Assembly (NCBI GenBank): GCA_900548595.1
Contig: URLB01000089.1
Span: 1 to 8,668 of the forward strand
DNA: 8,668 nucleotides
Reading direction: 5' to 3'
From: an uncultured Eubacteriales bacterium
Lineage (GTDB): Bacteria; Bacillota; Clostridia; Lachnospirales; Anaerotignaceae
Part shown: piece by piece, positions 1-6,086 of the stretch
Numbering within the stretch: position 1 is the stretch's first letter
How the letters are laid out: every line of letters starts with the position of its first letter
The notes under the pieces: generated by a model
Told to the model about the DNA's origin: nothing
Database searches by the model: none
The model's input: the letters and a program-made list of their open reading frames with translations, nothing else
Program-made: the position numbers and the translations under genes

Positions 1-70
1 TTTCCTTTTCAGCCAGTTCCCTTACCATTGCTCTTAAATCGTTCTGATTTTCATTAAATTCAAAGTTCAC
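1..70 (-). CDS. Acyl-CoA dehydrogenase, N-terminal fragment (cut by window edge)
   Basis: Only the first 23 codons are in the window. They start at a GTG (complement of 68-70) preceded by GGAGG (complement of 78-82) at 7 nt spacing. The translation begins VNFEFNENQNDLRAMVRELA, which matches the usual opening of acyl-CoA dehydrogenases (FxFxExQxxLRxMVRxxAEKE, the first helix of the all-alpha N-terminal domain). These flavoproteins oxidise acyl-CoA to 2,3-enoyl-CoA, or work in reverse as enoyl-CoA/acryloyl-CoA reductases with electron-transferring flavoprotein. The gene follows the CoA-transferase by only 12 nt, so the two are probably co-transcribed. A reductive role paired with a CoA-transferase is known from lactate/alanine and leucine fermentation in clostridia; here it is inferred. 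The identification rests on 23 residues, so substrate cannot be judged. Confidence 0.72.
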   Translation of the reverse strand, partial: MNFEFNENQNDLRAMVRELAEKE

Positions 71-82
71 AGCTATTCCTCC

Positions 83-1636
83 TTATTTTTTAAGACCCAT
101 TATGCCGTCTCTGAAAATACGCTCGTCCATTGTTTTTACTTCGCCGTCGATTTTCGGCTCAAATCCCATTACGTCTATAATCTGTTTCTGTATGTCTATT
201 CCCGGAGCCGCCTCTGTCAGGTATACTCCGTCTTTTCTAAGCTCGAATACGGCTCTTTCCGTTATGTACATTACAGGCTGGTCGTTTTCAGCCGCATAGT
301 CTCCGCTGAATGTTATCTGCTCTACCTTTTTAAGGAACTTCGGTTCTTTTCCCTCTTTTTCGATAATGAGCTTTCCGTCCTCTATTTTTGTTTTAAGTCC
401 GCCCGCCGTAAACGTACCGCAGAAAAATACCTTTTTGGAATTCTGCGTGATGTCGATAAATCCGCCGCAGCCTGCAATTCTGGGGCCGAATTTCGACACG
501 TTTACGTTTCCTGCCTCGTCAGCCTGTGCAAGACCGAGGAAAGCAAGGTCTATTCCGCCGCCGTCATAGAAGTCGAACATTACGTTCTGGTCAAAATAGC
601 AGTCTGCGTTTCTGGAACCGCCGAACTGTGTTCCGCCCATGGGTATTCCGCCTACGGGGCCTGCCTCTACGGTAAGTGTCATATAGTCGCCGATACCTTC
701 CTCGTTGGCAACTGCGGAAACATATTCCGGCGCACCGATACCGAGGTTTACAACTGTATTTTCTGTCAGCTCCATGGCTGCTCTTCTGCCGATTATTTTC
801 TTTGCCGAAAGGGGCATAGGTTCCGTTGCTCCTTCGGGGGCGATTGCTTCGCCTGTAAGGGTCGGGTCATATTCCTTATTGAAGCACTGCTGATGTTCCT
901 CCGGAGAAGAAACAACTACCGCGTCTACGAGTATTCCGGGGATTTTTACAAGCTTCGGGTCAATGCTTCCCGCCTTTACTACCTTTTCTACCTGCACGAT
1001 AACTATGCCGCCGCTGTTTCTAGCTGCCTGAGCCATTGCCGTTGCGTCGCAGGGGCATACTTCCTTGTGCATGGATATGTTTCCGTTTTCATCTGCGAAT
1101 GTCGCTCTTATAAGAGCCACGTCTATCGGCTGAGGTTTATATATGAGCCTTTCCTCACCGAAAATATTTATTACTTCCACCAGGTCTTCCGTTGTTCTGC
1201 TGTTGAGCTTTCCACCCTCTATTCTGGGGTCGGCAAACGTATGAAGTCCTACGTGGGTAACCGTTCCTATTCTGTGTGCGGCAACGTCTCTGTACATGTG
1301 GCAGAGAACGCCCTGCGGTATGTTGTACGCCTCTATTTTGTTATCCATGGCAAGCTGTCCGAGATTGGGAGCCATGTTCCAGTGTCCTGCGATAACCCTT
1401 TTTACAAGTCCTTCATGGGCAAAATGGTCTGAACCTCTTCCGTCGCGGTTTCCCTGTCCTGCCGCATACATATATGTAATATTTTTCGGTTCTCCCGTTT
1501 CAAGGAAACGCTTTTCAACGGCGCTTGTCAGCGTTTCAGGCGCTCCGCTTCCCACAAAGCCTCCCGTCGCTACTGTATCGCCGTCCTTTATAAGCATTGC
1601 GGCTTCAGCCGGTGATAAAACTTTTACTTTTTTCAT
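83..1636 (-). CDS. pct: Propionate-type acyl-CoA:acetate/propionate CoA-transferase
   Basis: The 517-residue protein is a fused alpha+beta family I CoA-transferase, close to the usual ~520 residues of propionate CoA-transferase. It moves CoA between short-chain acyl-CoAs (acetyl-, propionyl-, lactoyl-, possibly other 2-hydroxyacyl-CoAs) and free acids through a glutamyl-CoA thioester. The N-terminal half holds the oxyanion-type glycine loop GGFVGSGAPE (residues 25-34) and GNRDGRGSDHFAHEGLVKR (62-80). The C-terminal half holds NLGIGAPE (297-304) and TVEAGPVGG (322-330). In that motif E324 is the catalytic glutamate, the same residue number I recall for the C. propionicum enzyme. The whole sequence closely resembles that enzyme from memory, including FGPRIAGCGGFI and VFFCGTFTAGGLK. 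The ATG start has GGAGG (complement of 1645-1649) at 8 nt. It lies between the VOC gene (24 nt upstream) and the acyl-CoA dehydrogenase (12 nt downstream), which argues for a CoA-activating step in a short-chain acid fermentation. A broader-specificity CoA-transferase is the main alternative. Confidence 0.9.
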   Translation of the reverse strand: MKKVKVLSPAEAAMLIKDGDTVATGGFVGSGAPETLTSAVEKRFLETGEPKNITYMYAAGQGNRDGRGSDHFAHEGLVKRVIAGHWNMAPNLGQLAMDNKIEAYNIPQGVLCHMYRDVAAHRIGTVTHVGLHTFADPRIEGGKLNSRTTEDLVEVINIFGEERLIYKPQPIDVALIRATFADENGNISMHKEVCPCDATAMAQAARNSGGIVIVQVEKVVKAGSIDPKLVKIPGILVDAVVVSSPEEHQQCFNKEYDPTLTGEAIAPEGATEPMPLSAKKIIGRRAAMELTENTVVNLGIGAPEYVSAVANEEGIGDYMTLTVEAGPVGGIPMGGTQFGGSRNADCYFDQNVMFDFYDGGGIDLAFLGLAQADEAGNVNVSKFGPRIAGCGGFIDITQNSKKVFFCGTFTAGGLKTKIEDGKLIIEKEGKEPKFLKKVEQITFSGDYAAENDQPVMYITERAVFELRKDGVYLTEAAPGIDIQKQIIDVMGFEPKIDGEVKTMDERIFRDGIMGLKK

Positions 1637-1660
1637 ATATAAAACCTCCGGGTTTATGTA

Positions 1661-2089
1661 TCAGTCTCTTTTTATGGGAGCTACCGTCTCAGCCAGCTCA
1701 ATAAGGATACCATGTGAATATTTGGGACGGAGAAAGTTGACGATGATGTCTTCCGTACCTTCAACGGCTTCTTTTTCAAGCATTTCAAAGCCTTTTGAAA
1801 GAAGTTCTTCCGTTGCGCCCTTGATGTCGTTTACTTCGATACAGATATGTGCGATTCCGCCCTTACCCTTGTTGTACTCGGCAAGAACGCCGCCTCTCGG
1901 TATAATAAATTCGATGGGGCTTTCATATGCGCCGTATTTTGTAAAAATAAGGTCGGCTGTATATGCCTTTACATATCCTGTGTAGTCAACCTCTGCGCCG
2001 ATGATGTCCATTACTTCTTTAGCAGCCTCGATTGTAGGAAGTACGATACCTACGTGGTGCATTCTCATACGATACTGTTCCATACCCAT
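1661..2089 (-). CDS. VOC-family protein, methylmalonyl-CoA-epimerase-like
   Basis: This 142-residue protein is the length of a two-module vicinal-oxygen-chelate protein. Module 1 opens with MHHVGIVLPTIEAA (residues 10-23) and module 2 with GGIAHICIEVNDIKGATEEL (77-96). The likely metal ligands H12, E60 (in SPIEFI), H81 and E131 (in GILIELAE) are all present, as in methylmalonyl-CoA epimerases and glyoxalase I. The HICIEV stretch is typical of the epimerase branch, but that enzyme from Propionibacterium has Gln where E60 lies, so substrate is open. It is the first gene of the operon with the CoA-transferase and acyl-CoA dehydrogenase, so a CoA-thioester substrate (2-position epimerisation or isomerisation) is likely by inference. 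The ATG at 2089 has GGGAG (complement of 2100-2104) at 10 nt; the internal ATG at codon 3 would sit too far from it. A lactoylglutathione-lyase annotation would be a generic family label. Confidence 0.8.
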   Translation of the reverse strand: MGMEQYRMRMHHVGIVLPTIEAAKEVMDIIGAEVDYTGYVKAYTADLIFTKYGAYESPIEFIIPRGGVLAEYNKGKGGIAHICIEVNDIKGATEELLSKGFEMLEKEAVEGTEDIIVNFLRPKYSHGILIELAETVAPIKRD

Positions 2090-2151
2090 AATTCATTCTC
2101 TCCCTTTTCTTAATAAAACTTTTTAGAAATTTATTTTAACCGTTGAATAGA

Positions 2152-2180
2152 ATTATACATTCAAATCGTTTGATATGGAA
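2152..2180 (-). promoter_or_regulatory. Probable promoter of the VOC/CoA-transferase operon, weak -35
   Basis: On the minus strand a perfect TATAAT lies at the complement of 2152-2157, about 60 nt upstream of the VOC start. The hexamer at the correct 17-nt distance (complement of 2175-2180, TTCCAT) is a poor -35. A good -10 with a bad -35 is the usual form of an activator-dependent promoter. The divergent helix-turn-helix protein is the obvious candidate activator, but this is inference. Confidence 0.5.
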
Positions 2181-2190
2181 TGAAATCAAA
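2169..2190. promoter_or_regulatory. Inverted repeat TTTGAT-N10-ATCAAA around the operon -35
   Basis: The arms TTTGAT (2169-2174) and ATCAAA (2185-2190) are perfect complements separated by 10 nt, and the spacer contains the weak -35 of the minus-strand operon. A further TCAAA lies at 2161-2165, making TCAAA-TCG-TTTGA with the left arm. Related TTTGA/TCAAA words recur up to about 2306. The placement suits an operator, but the AT-rich background makes chance copies possible. Confidence 0.4.
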
Positions 2191-2315
2191 GAGACATTGT
2201 TTTATTCAAGTTGCTTTTATACCCGTTTTTGACTTGAACAGCATAATATTTGACTTTCAAATTTCAATCAAACGCTTTCAAAACATGCCGATTTCTTAAT
2301 ATTTGAACAAACAGC

Positions 2316-2353
2316 TGTTTACACACCCGTATTTTTTGATTATAATGTAAACA
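2316..2353. promoter_or_regulatory. Inverted repeat TGTTTACA-N22-TGTAAACA over the regulator promoter
   Basis: Perfect 8-bp arms lie at 2316-2323 and 2346-2353. The left arm contains the whole -35 hexamer. The right arm begins on the last base of the -10 and ends at the predicted transcription start. The arm centres are 30 bp apart, close to three helical turns, so a dimer or a pair of dimers could bind one DNA face. An operator for autorepression by the product of this gene is the simple reading; the binding protein is inferred. Confidence 0.5.
2318..2346 (+). promoter_or_regulatory. Sigma-A promoter of the helix-turn-helix regulator gene
   Basis: TTTACA at 2318-2323 (5 of 6 consensus) and TATAAT at 2341-2346 (6 of 6) are separated by exactly 17 nt. 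The predicted start is near 2353, giving a leader of about 24 nt that includes the AAAGGAG ribosome binding site at 2363-2369. This is one of the two best promoters in the window. Confidence 0.85.
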
Positions 2354-2376
2354 ATTATTCCGAAAGGAGCGTCAAA

Positions 2377-3858
2377 ATGAGCAATTACGGAGAACTTTTG
2401 AAAAAACTGATCAAATTTACCGATATGAAAATGTCAGCCGCAGCCGATATCGCAGGCTATGACATATCGTATATAAGCAAGTGGTGCAACAAGGACAAAC
2501 TGCCTGCCGCCAGAGTAGCAGGTTCGGTAAACCGCGCCCTTGCCAAGGCTTTTTCCGATGAAATAATCTCCCAAGGGGAACTGGATAATTTCTGTCTGGA
2601 ATTTTCCGTCAGCGTAAAGGCGGAACAGCTGGAAACATATATTTATACAATTATGAGGGACGCCTTTAAAAGCGCCCTTACATACAACGACAGCCAGACA
2701 AAAAAGCCCATTGTACACCATGCCAGGGTTTTGGTAAACAGGTACGAGATAACCGATTTCCTCTACAGGGAACTCCCGTCTATGCTCTCCTCCTCCATAG
2801 ATCCGTCCGAGGTGCTGTGTACCTTCGATATATGTTCCGTTCTTCAAAAATCGCCCGTGGATATGGACGAGGACAACGAAACCCATGCGCCTATACATGT
2901 GCGTATCGGAATAAACATGGAAAAGCTGTCAAAGGACGACTTTTTCCCTCTCTACAGCTTTATAAACAAATATCACCGCATATCCTTTGATTTCTACGAT
3001 AAATCGGGCTTCGGCGACCAAAACCTCATAGTCGTAAAAGACAAGGCCGCCGTGCAGTGTTCCATAGACCAGTCGGGCAGGGTAACCCTTGCGGTTGTCA
3101 TAACAGACCCCGAAAAGGTGGAAAAAATATATAACCGCACCCTGTCTCTCTTCAAGATAAATCATCTGCTCATAATGGCGACTACAGCCAAAGAAATGAT
3201 GCAGACAGGCTACAGAAGCAACTTCTATGCCTATGGGGAATTTCAGATGTTTTTGGCAAAGGGCTGCGAATTTTTTCTGCCGCCCGATATTATAGATTCC
3301 ATCATACGCTCCAGCTACGAACAGGGCTTTGACGAATATATGGAAAAGTTTTTCCGCCGTCTTATAGTAACGTGGGATGATATATTCAGCAAAGAAAAGG
3401 CGGATTTTTTCATGTTGAAATCAACTCTGCTGAAATATATCGAGGACGGAGAGCTTTATTTTACAGACGTTATGCACAAAATGTCCGTTGAAGAAAGAAA
3501 AGCGCATCTAGACCACGTTCTGGAAATATGCGAAAAAAATCCGAATATCAACTTCTATGTAATAGATGAGGAGAAAATATCGACTTCCCCTCAGCTTATG
3601 AAATTTTCATTATTCAACAACCATAAAAAACTGTTTATGAAAAACATACGCCGTTTCCATACCGACTTCGGTCCGCAGTTTTACAGCATACTTAACGAGG
3701 GTCTTATAAACATGATTACGGAATACATGGACGACATAAAAAATCTGGATTCCGTTACAAACTATCCCGCTTCGTCCCTGCCCAACTTTATGGACAGGTA
3801 CGGCGGAATGGTATATCGTATGCTTTCCCTCAGCGAACTTAACAGCTTCTGTATGTAA
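2377..3858 (+). CDS. Helix-turn-helix (Cro/CI-like) regulator with large uncharacterised C-terminal region
   Basis: This 493-residue protein begins at an ATG with AAAGGAG (2363-2369) at 7 nt spacing. Residues about 4-46 fit an XRE/Cro-type helix-turn-helix: helix 2 around SAAADIAGY (20-28) and recognition helix around DISYISKWCNKDKLP (29-43). The remaining ~440 residues show no domain I can name. They contain no transmembrane run and no kinase, receiver or ATPase motif, and are rich in aromatic and charged residues, like soluble all-alpha or mixed sensor regions. A role in controlling the divergent CoA-transferase operon is inferred from the shared 287-bp intergenic region and its inverted repeats. 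The gene is monocistronic: its own promoter lies just upstream and a terminator begins 5 nt after the stop. The DNA-binding call is moderately secure; the ligand and target are unknown. Confidence 0.75.
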   Translation: MSNYGELLKKLIKFTDMKMSAAADIAGYDISYISKWCNKDKLPAARVAGSVNRALAKAFSDEIISQGELDNFCLEFSVSVKAEQLETYIYTIMRDAFKSALTYNDSQTKKPIVHHARVLVNRYEITDFLYRELPSMLSSSIDPSEVLCTFDICSVLQKSPVDMDEDNETHAPIHVRIGINMEKLSKDDFFPLYSFINKYHRISFDFYDKSGFGDQNLIVVKDKAAVQCSIDQSGRVTLAVVITDPEKVEKIYNRTLSLFKINHLLIMATTAKEMMQTGYRSNFYAYGEFQMFLAKGCEFFLPPDIIDSIIRSSYEQGFDEYMEKFFRRLIVTWDDIFSKEKADFFMLKSTLLKYIEDGELYFTDVMHKMSVEERKAHLDHVLEICEKNPNINFYVIDEEKISTSPQLMKFSLFNNHKKLFMKNIRRFHTDFGPQFYSILNEGLINMITEYMDDIKNLDSVTNYPASSLPNFMDRYGGMVYRMLSLSELNSFCM

Positions 3859-3863
3859 AGCAA

Positions 3864-3908
3864 ACGCCCTTTTCCAAAAGAAATTTTCATCGGAAAGGGC
3901 GTATTTTT
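3864..3908 (+). terminator. Rho-independent terminator after the regulator gene
   Basis: ACGCCCTTTTCC (3864-3875) pairs with GGAAAGGGCGT (3892-3902) with a single bulged T and a 16-nt loop, followed by ATTTTTG. It starts 5 nt after the regulator stop codon. Confidence 0.8.
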
Positions 3909-4352
3909 GCGCCTTATACGGTATACCGACCGTGCCGCTTTCCTATTATGAGCCATATTTTTCGTCAAAATACGTTCTTTTCAGACATATTTCCGCTCTC
4001 GGATTTATATAAATTGCGTTTTATGACAAATTCACACATAGTATTTGCATATTCAACATGCGGCATATACTTTTTATATTTGGTTTTCTTATTCAACTTT
4101 ATATATTTTTTGACTCGAATAGTTTATTTTCAAAATCGGAAATCCGATATATGTCAACTGTTTCCCTTATTGTTTTGACTTTTATCCAAAATGTATTTTT
4201 CATTTTTTATACCGTTTTTTTGTATGTAACCGTTATTTTTATATTATTTATACACTTTTAATTCCGTAACCTAAACCGCAAGAGCCGCATATTATTATAG
4301 CAAAATAACCGTTTCCGAAATATTTTTCGGACAACAAACCGGGAGGAAAAAC
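3909..4352. other. AT-rich intergenic gap, no convincing gene
   Basis: About 440 bp with strikingly high A+T, T-rich on the plus strand. Short open frames occur (for example 3948-4178 and 4058-4261, plus), but they have no Shine-Dalgarno, encode Phe/Tyr/Leu-rich low-complexity peptides, and look like by-products of T-richness. The only symmetrical elements I see are a perfect 10-bp palindrome CGGTATACCG at 3919-3928, ATCGG-AAAT-CCGAT around 4136-4149, and a hairpin just before the next gene. No good sigma-A promoter for the downstream gene is evident; the best -10-like run (TATTAT, 4290-4295) has no matching -35. Confidence 0.6.
4314..4331 (+). promoter_or_regulatory. Small hairpin in the leader of the duplicated-repeat gene
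   Basis: TCCGAAA (4314-4320) and TTTCGGA (4325-4331) form a perfect 7-bp stem with a 4-nt loop, ending 9 nt before the GGGAGG ribosome binding site (4341-4346). It is too weak and lacks a T-tract to be a terminator. An mRNA-stabilising leader or operator role is possible; nothing in the sequence decides. Confidence 0.3.
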
Positions 4353-4868
4353 ATGAACGGAAATCTTGTTTTGATTGAAAACGCCGTCGTGGAAGAAGCC
4401 GTATTTTACAACGGTTACAGCGGATATATCATTATATCCCAAAACGGCGTTACCCAAAGATTAAACATAAGCAGAAATACGTCCGTAATCAACGAGTCGG
4501 GTCAGTGCCTCAACCTGTCCAATATAAGGGAAGGCTCTCTCATCGACGCGGTCGCGTCATCGGCAATGACAAGGAGCATACCGCCCCAGTCAGCCGCATA
4601 CCTCATAATGGTAAAGGAAAAACGTCCCGAAACCGTAAGGCGCATATCCTATGTTGACGCCGCAAACTACTTCCTGTATACGGGAAGCGGCTCCGATACG
4701 GAAATATTCGTCGTAACGCCGTCAACGCTCATTTATAACGCTTCGGGAATGATTATCCCCTTTGAGGATCTGCGTATCGGTCAGCTTGTAAGCATTGTCC
4801 ACGCCGATTTCCAGACCCCAAGCATACCGCCCAGAACAACGGCATACGAAATACGGGTAATAGGATAG
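4353..4868 (+). CDS. Unknown protein of two internal repeats with an SIPP-(Q/R)-(S/T) motif
   Basis: This 171-residue protein has a strong GGGAGG site (4341-4346) 6 nt before the ATG. I do not recognise the family. Its clear feature is an internal duplication. Residues 37-87 and 119-169 align without gaps over 51 positions with 17 identities by hand count: a T-x-x-x-N-x-SG turn, R-x-G-x-L near the middle, then T-x-SIPP and A-Y-x-I-x-V at the end. The hydrophobic/polar alternation suggests two small beta-barrel or OB-like units, reminiscent of DUF5666-type repeats, but that is only a structural guess. There is no signal peptide or membrane segment, so it is probably cytosolic. It stands alone between an AT-rich gap and a strong terminator, in a single-gene unit unrelated to its neighbours. 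Confidence 0.75.
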   Translation: MNGNLVLIENAVVEEAVFYNGYSGYIIISQNGVTQRLNISRNTSVINESGQCLNLSNIREGSLIDAVASSAMTRSIPPQSAAYLIMVKEKRPETVRRISYVDAANYFLYTGSGSDTEIFVVTPSTLIYNASGMIIPFEDLRIGQLVSIVHADFQTPSIPPRTTAYEIRVIG

Positions 4869-4914
4869 GAATAGTCTCTGCGGATTCCGCTATCCTTAAA
4901 TAGGTTTTTATGAA

Positions 4915-4946
4915 GCTCTGCCGCTTTTACGGCAGAGCCTTTTTTT
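4915..4946 (+). terminator. Strong rho-independent terminator after the repeat protein gene
   Basis: GCTCTGCCG (4915-4923) and CGGCAGAGC (4930-4938) form a perfect 9-bp, GC-rich stem with a 6-nt loop, followed by C and seven T. It ends the plus-strand unit about 45 nt after the stop. In the minus direction the sequence after the stem is not a good T-tract, so it is not an obvious terminator for the phage cassette that converges on it. Confidence 0.9.
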
Positions 4947-5042
4947 AACCGAATTTTCGGCGTTGTTTTTCCGTCTGTGCCCCATAGTGCGGATAAAAAG
5001 TCCTTTACAATCGACGTTGCGTATTTGTCTGTCTGCCAAATT

Positions 5043-5612
5043 TTATTCTCTGCTTCTCAAAATCATTGCAGCCACCTGTTCCCTTGTGGCAAATGCCTGC
5101 GGAGCTGTTCCGTCGGTTATGCCTTCCTCTTTTGCCTGTTCCAAGTCCTTTTCCGCCCAATCGCTTACGGGCAGGCTTCTTCTTTCCGCAAGCCAATTGT
5201 CCATAAATTTATTAAACTGTTCCTGCGTCATTTCTTCATCCTCCTTCGGCTCTTTCCAATTATTTGTTATTTCAAAATGCGGCATATCGGGCGGCGTCCA
5301 TATTCCTCCCCATGTTATGCCCAGTTTTTCGGCTATTCTTCCGGCTTTCGTCAATATTACGCTGTCATACAGATTGCTTCCGTTGCAGGCTATATCCCAC
5401 GCCCTGCGGCTTGTATGGCGGCTGTTTTCCGTCCATGTTACAATCTTGCCCGGCTTCGTCCTGCCCTGTGCATACAGCTCGTTCTGACGTTTTTGCGAGC
5501 GGTATGTCTCGGTTATAAATATGTCCAACCCCTCCGCTCTGCACGTCTCCATAAACAGCCTGCACGCCCTCTGCGCCAACGGGGTCAACTCGTTTATATC
5601 TCTGTAAGTCAT
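5043..5612 (-). CDS. Phage endolysin: M15 L-alanyl-D-glutamate-type peptidase with SLH-like wall-binding domain
   Basis: This 189-residue modular lysin cuts peptidoglycan stem peptides. Residues 1-120 form a VanY/Ply500-like M15 peptidase domain. SRHTSRRAWD (64-73) gives zinc ligands H66 and D73, and PDMPHFE (108-114) gives the third ligand H112 with D109 at the position of the catalytic acid (D-x-x-H). Residues about 142-187 resemble one S-layer-homology repeat (LPVSDWAEKDLEQAKEEGITDG... ending TREQVAAMILRS), a wall-binding module found on clostridial phage lysins. A charged linker (EPKEDEE) joins the two. The active-site residues are intact, so the enzyme should work. The ATG overlaps the holin-like stop as ATGA (5609-5612), indicating translational coupling; GAGGG lies 7 nt upstream. 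It is the last gene of the phage-derived operon. There is no signal peptide, consistent with holin-dependent release. Confidence 0.88.
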   Translation of the reverse strand: MTYRDINELTPLAQRACRLFMETCRAEGLDIFITETYRSQKRQNELYAQGRTKPGKIVTWTENSRHTSRRAWDIACNGSNLYDSVILTKAGRIAEKLGITWGGIWTPPDMPHFEITNNWKEPKEDEEMTQEQFNKFMDNWLAERRSLPVSDWAEKDLEQAKEEGITDGTAPQAFATREQVAAMILRSRE

Positions 5613-5794
5613 TTTTGTTCACCCTCTTTCTTTTCATGCTGTGTTCCGAAATAAAACGATATTACAACGGTGAATACCGTTACAAACTCCCTTGCCTCTA
5701 TTTTTCCCGTACAACAGAGAAAGGCAAACACAGCCGTCAATGCCAGCGTTACGATAGTTTTTACCCTTATGAGCTTTGTCAGCGCTTCGACCAT
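5609..5794 (-). CDS. Small holin-like phage membrane protein
   Basis: This 61-residue protein has a hydrophobic stretch from about residue 10 to 30 (KTIVTLALTAVFAFLCC), a short polar turn (GKIEAREF), a second hydrophobic segment about 37-50 (FVTVFTVVISFYFG) and a charged tail (HEKKEGEQK). Size, two-helix topology, charged C-terminus and position immediately before an endolysin match small clostridial phage holins. Its job would be to permeabilise the membrane so the endolysin reaches the wall. AAGGAGG (complement of 5801-5807) lies 6 nt before the ATG, inside the end of the preceding gene. The stop overlaps the endolysin start. The holin assignment rests on topology and context, not on a diagnostic motif. 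Confidence 0.75.
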   Translation of the reverse strand: MVEALTKLIRVKTIVTLALTAVFAFLCCTGKIEAREFVTVFTVVISFYFGTQHEKKEGEQK

Positions 5795-5795
5795 G

Positions 5796-6065
5796 TTACC
5801 CCTCCTTATTTTCCAAATCGTCTATCCTGTGGTTTGCCACCGATATTTTTTCCTCGTACACAGCGGCTTTCTGTTCCAGCTTGTATGTCCTTTCTATAAG
5901 GTTGTTGTGTTTGTCCACTCTGTCCGACAATTCCGCTATCTGATATTTAATCAGCGCTATTGTTTCGTCATGCTGCGCCTGCACCTTTTTCGCCTGATAT
6001 GCGTTGTTTATCATACAGACGGCTATTGCGGACCCTGCGCTTATCAATGCTATGATGATTTCCAT
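5796..6065 (-). CDS. Membrane-anchored coiled-coil phage protein of the lysis module
   Basis: This 89-residue protein has one N-terminal membrane helix (IIIALISAGSAIAVCMI, about residues 3-19). A long amphipathic helix with heptad spacing follows from about 25 to the end, including ELSDRVDKHNNLIERTYKLE and a terminal RIDDLE. Small proteins of this plan (XhlA-like or holin-accessory) are commonly encoded just upstream of holin and endolysin in Firmicute phages. It probably assists or times holin function, or is a structural accessory; the precise role is not known. AAAGGAGG (complement of 6071-6078) lies 5 nt before the ATG. Only one base separates its stop from the holin start, so the three lysis genes form one translational block. 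Confidence 0.7.
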   Translation of the reverse strand: MEIIIALISAGSAIAVCMINNAYQAKKVQAQHDETIALIKYQIAELSDRVDKHNNLIERTYKLEQKAAVYEEKISVANHRIDDLENKEG

Positions 6066-6086
6066 AATTTCCTCCTTTAACTGCGA

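Noticed and set aside
893..1432. Plus-strand open frame of 179 codons (and another at 1296-1985) inside the CoA-transferase region
   Set aside because: Both are antisense to a well-conserved gene, have no Shine-Dalgarno, and encode peptides without family character; they follow from the codon bias of the minus-strand genes.
2434..2898. Minus-strand open frames inside the regulator gene (also 2929-3165)
   Set aside because: No ribosome binding site or recognisable protein. The plus-strand frame has a promoter, Shine-Dalgarno and terminator.
3948..4261. Two overlapping plus-strand frames in the AT-rich gap that resemble a membrane peptide
   Set aside because: Phe/Leu/Tyr/Ile content is what T-rich DNA yields in any frame; no Shine-Dalgarno, no promoter, and the two frames contradict each other.
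4948..5042. Attachment site or integrase remnant at the left end of the phage cassette
   Set aside because: I compared this stretch by eye with 8086-8275 and found no shared direct repeat, and no integrase fragment in any frame. CCGAA-TT-TTCGG near 4949 is a short palindrome without further support.
4977..5654. Plus-strand frame of 225 codons across the endolysin region (and 4963-5487)
   Set aside because: Antisense to an endolysin with complete zinc-binding residues; no start signal and a Cys/Phe/Ser-rich composition typical of a shadow frame.
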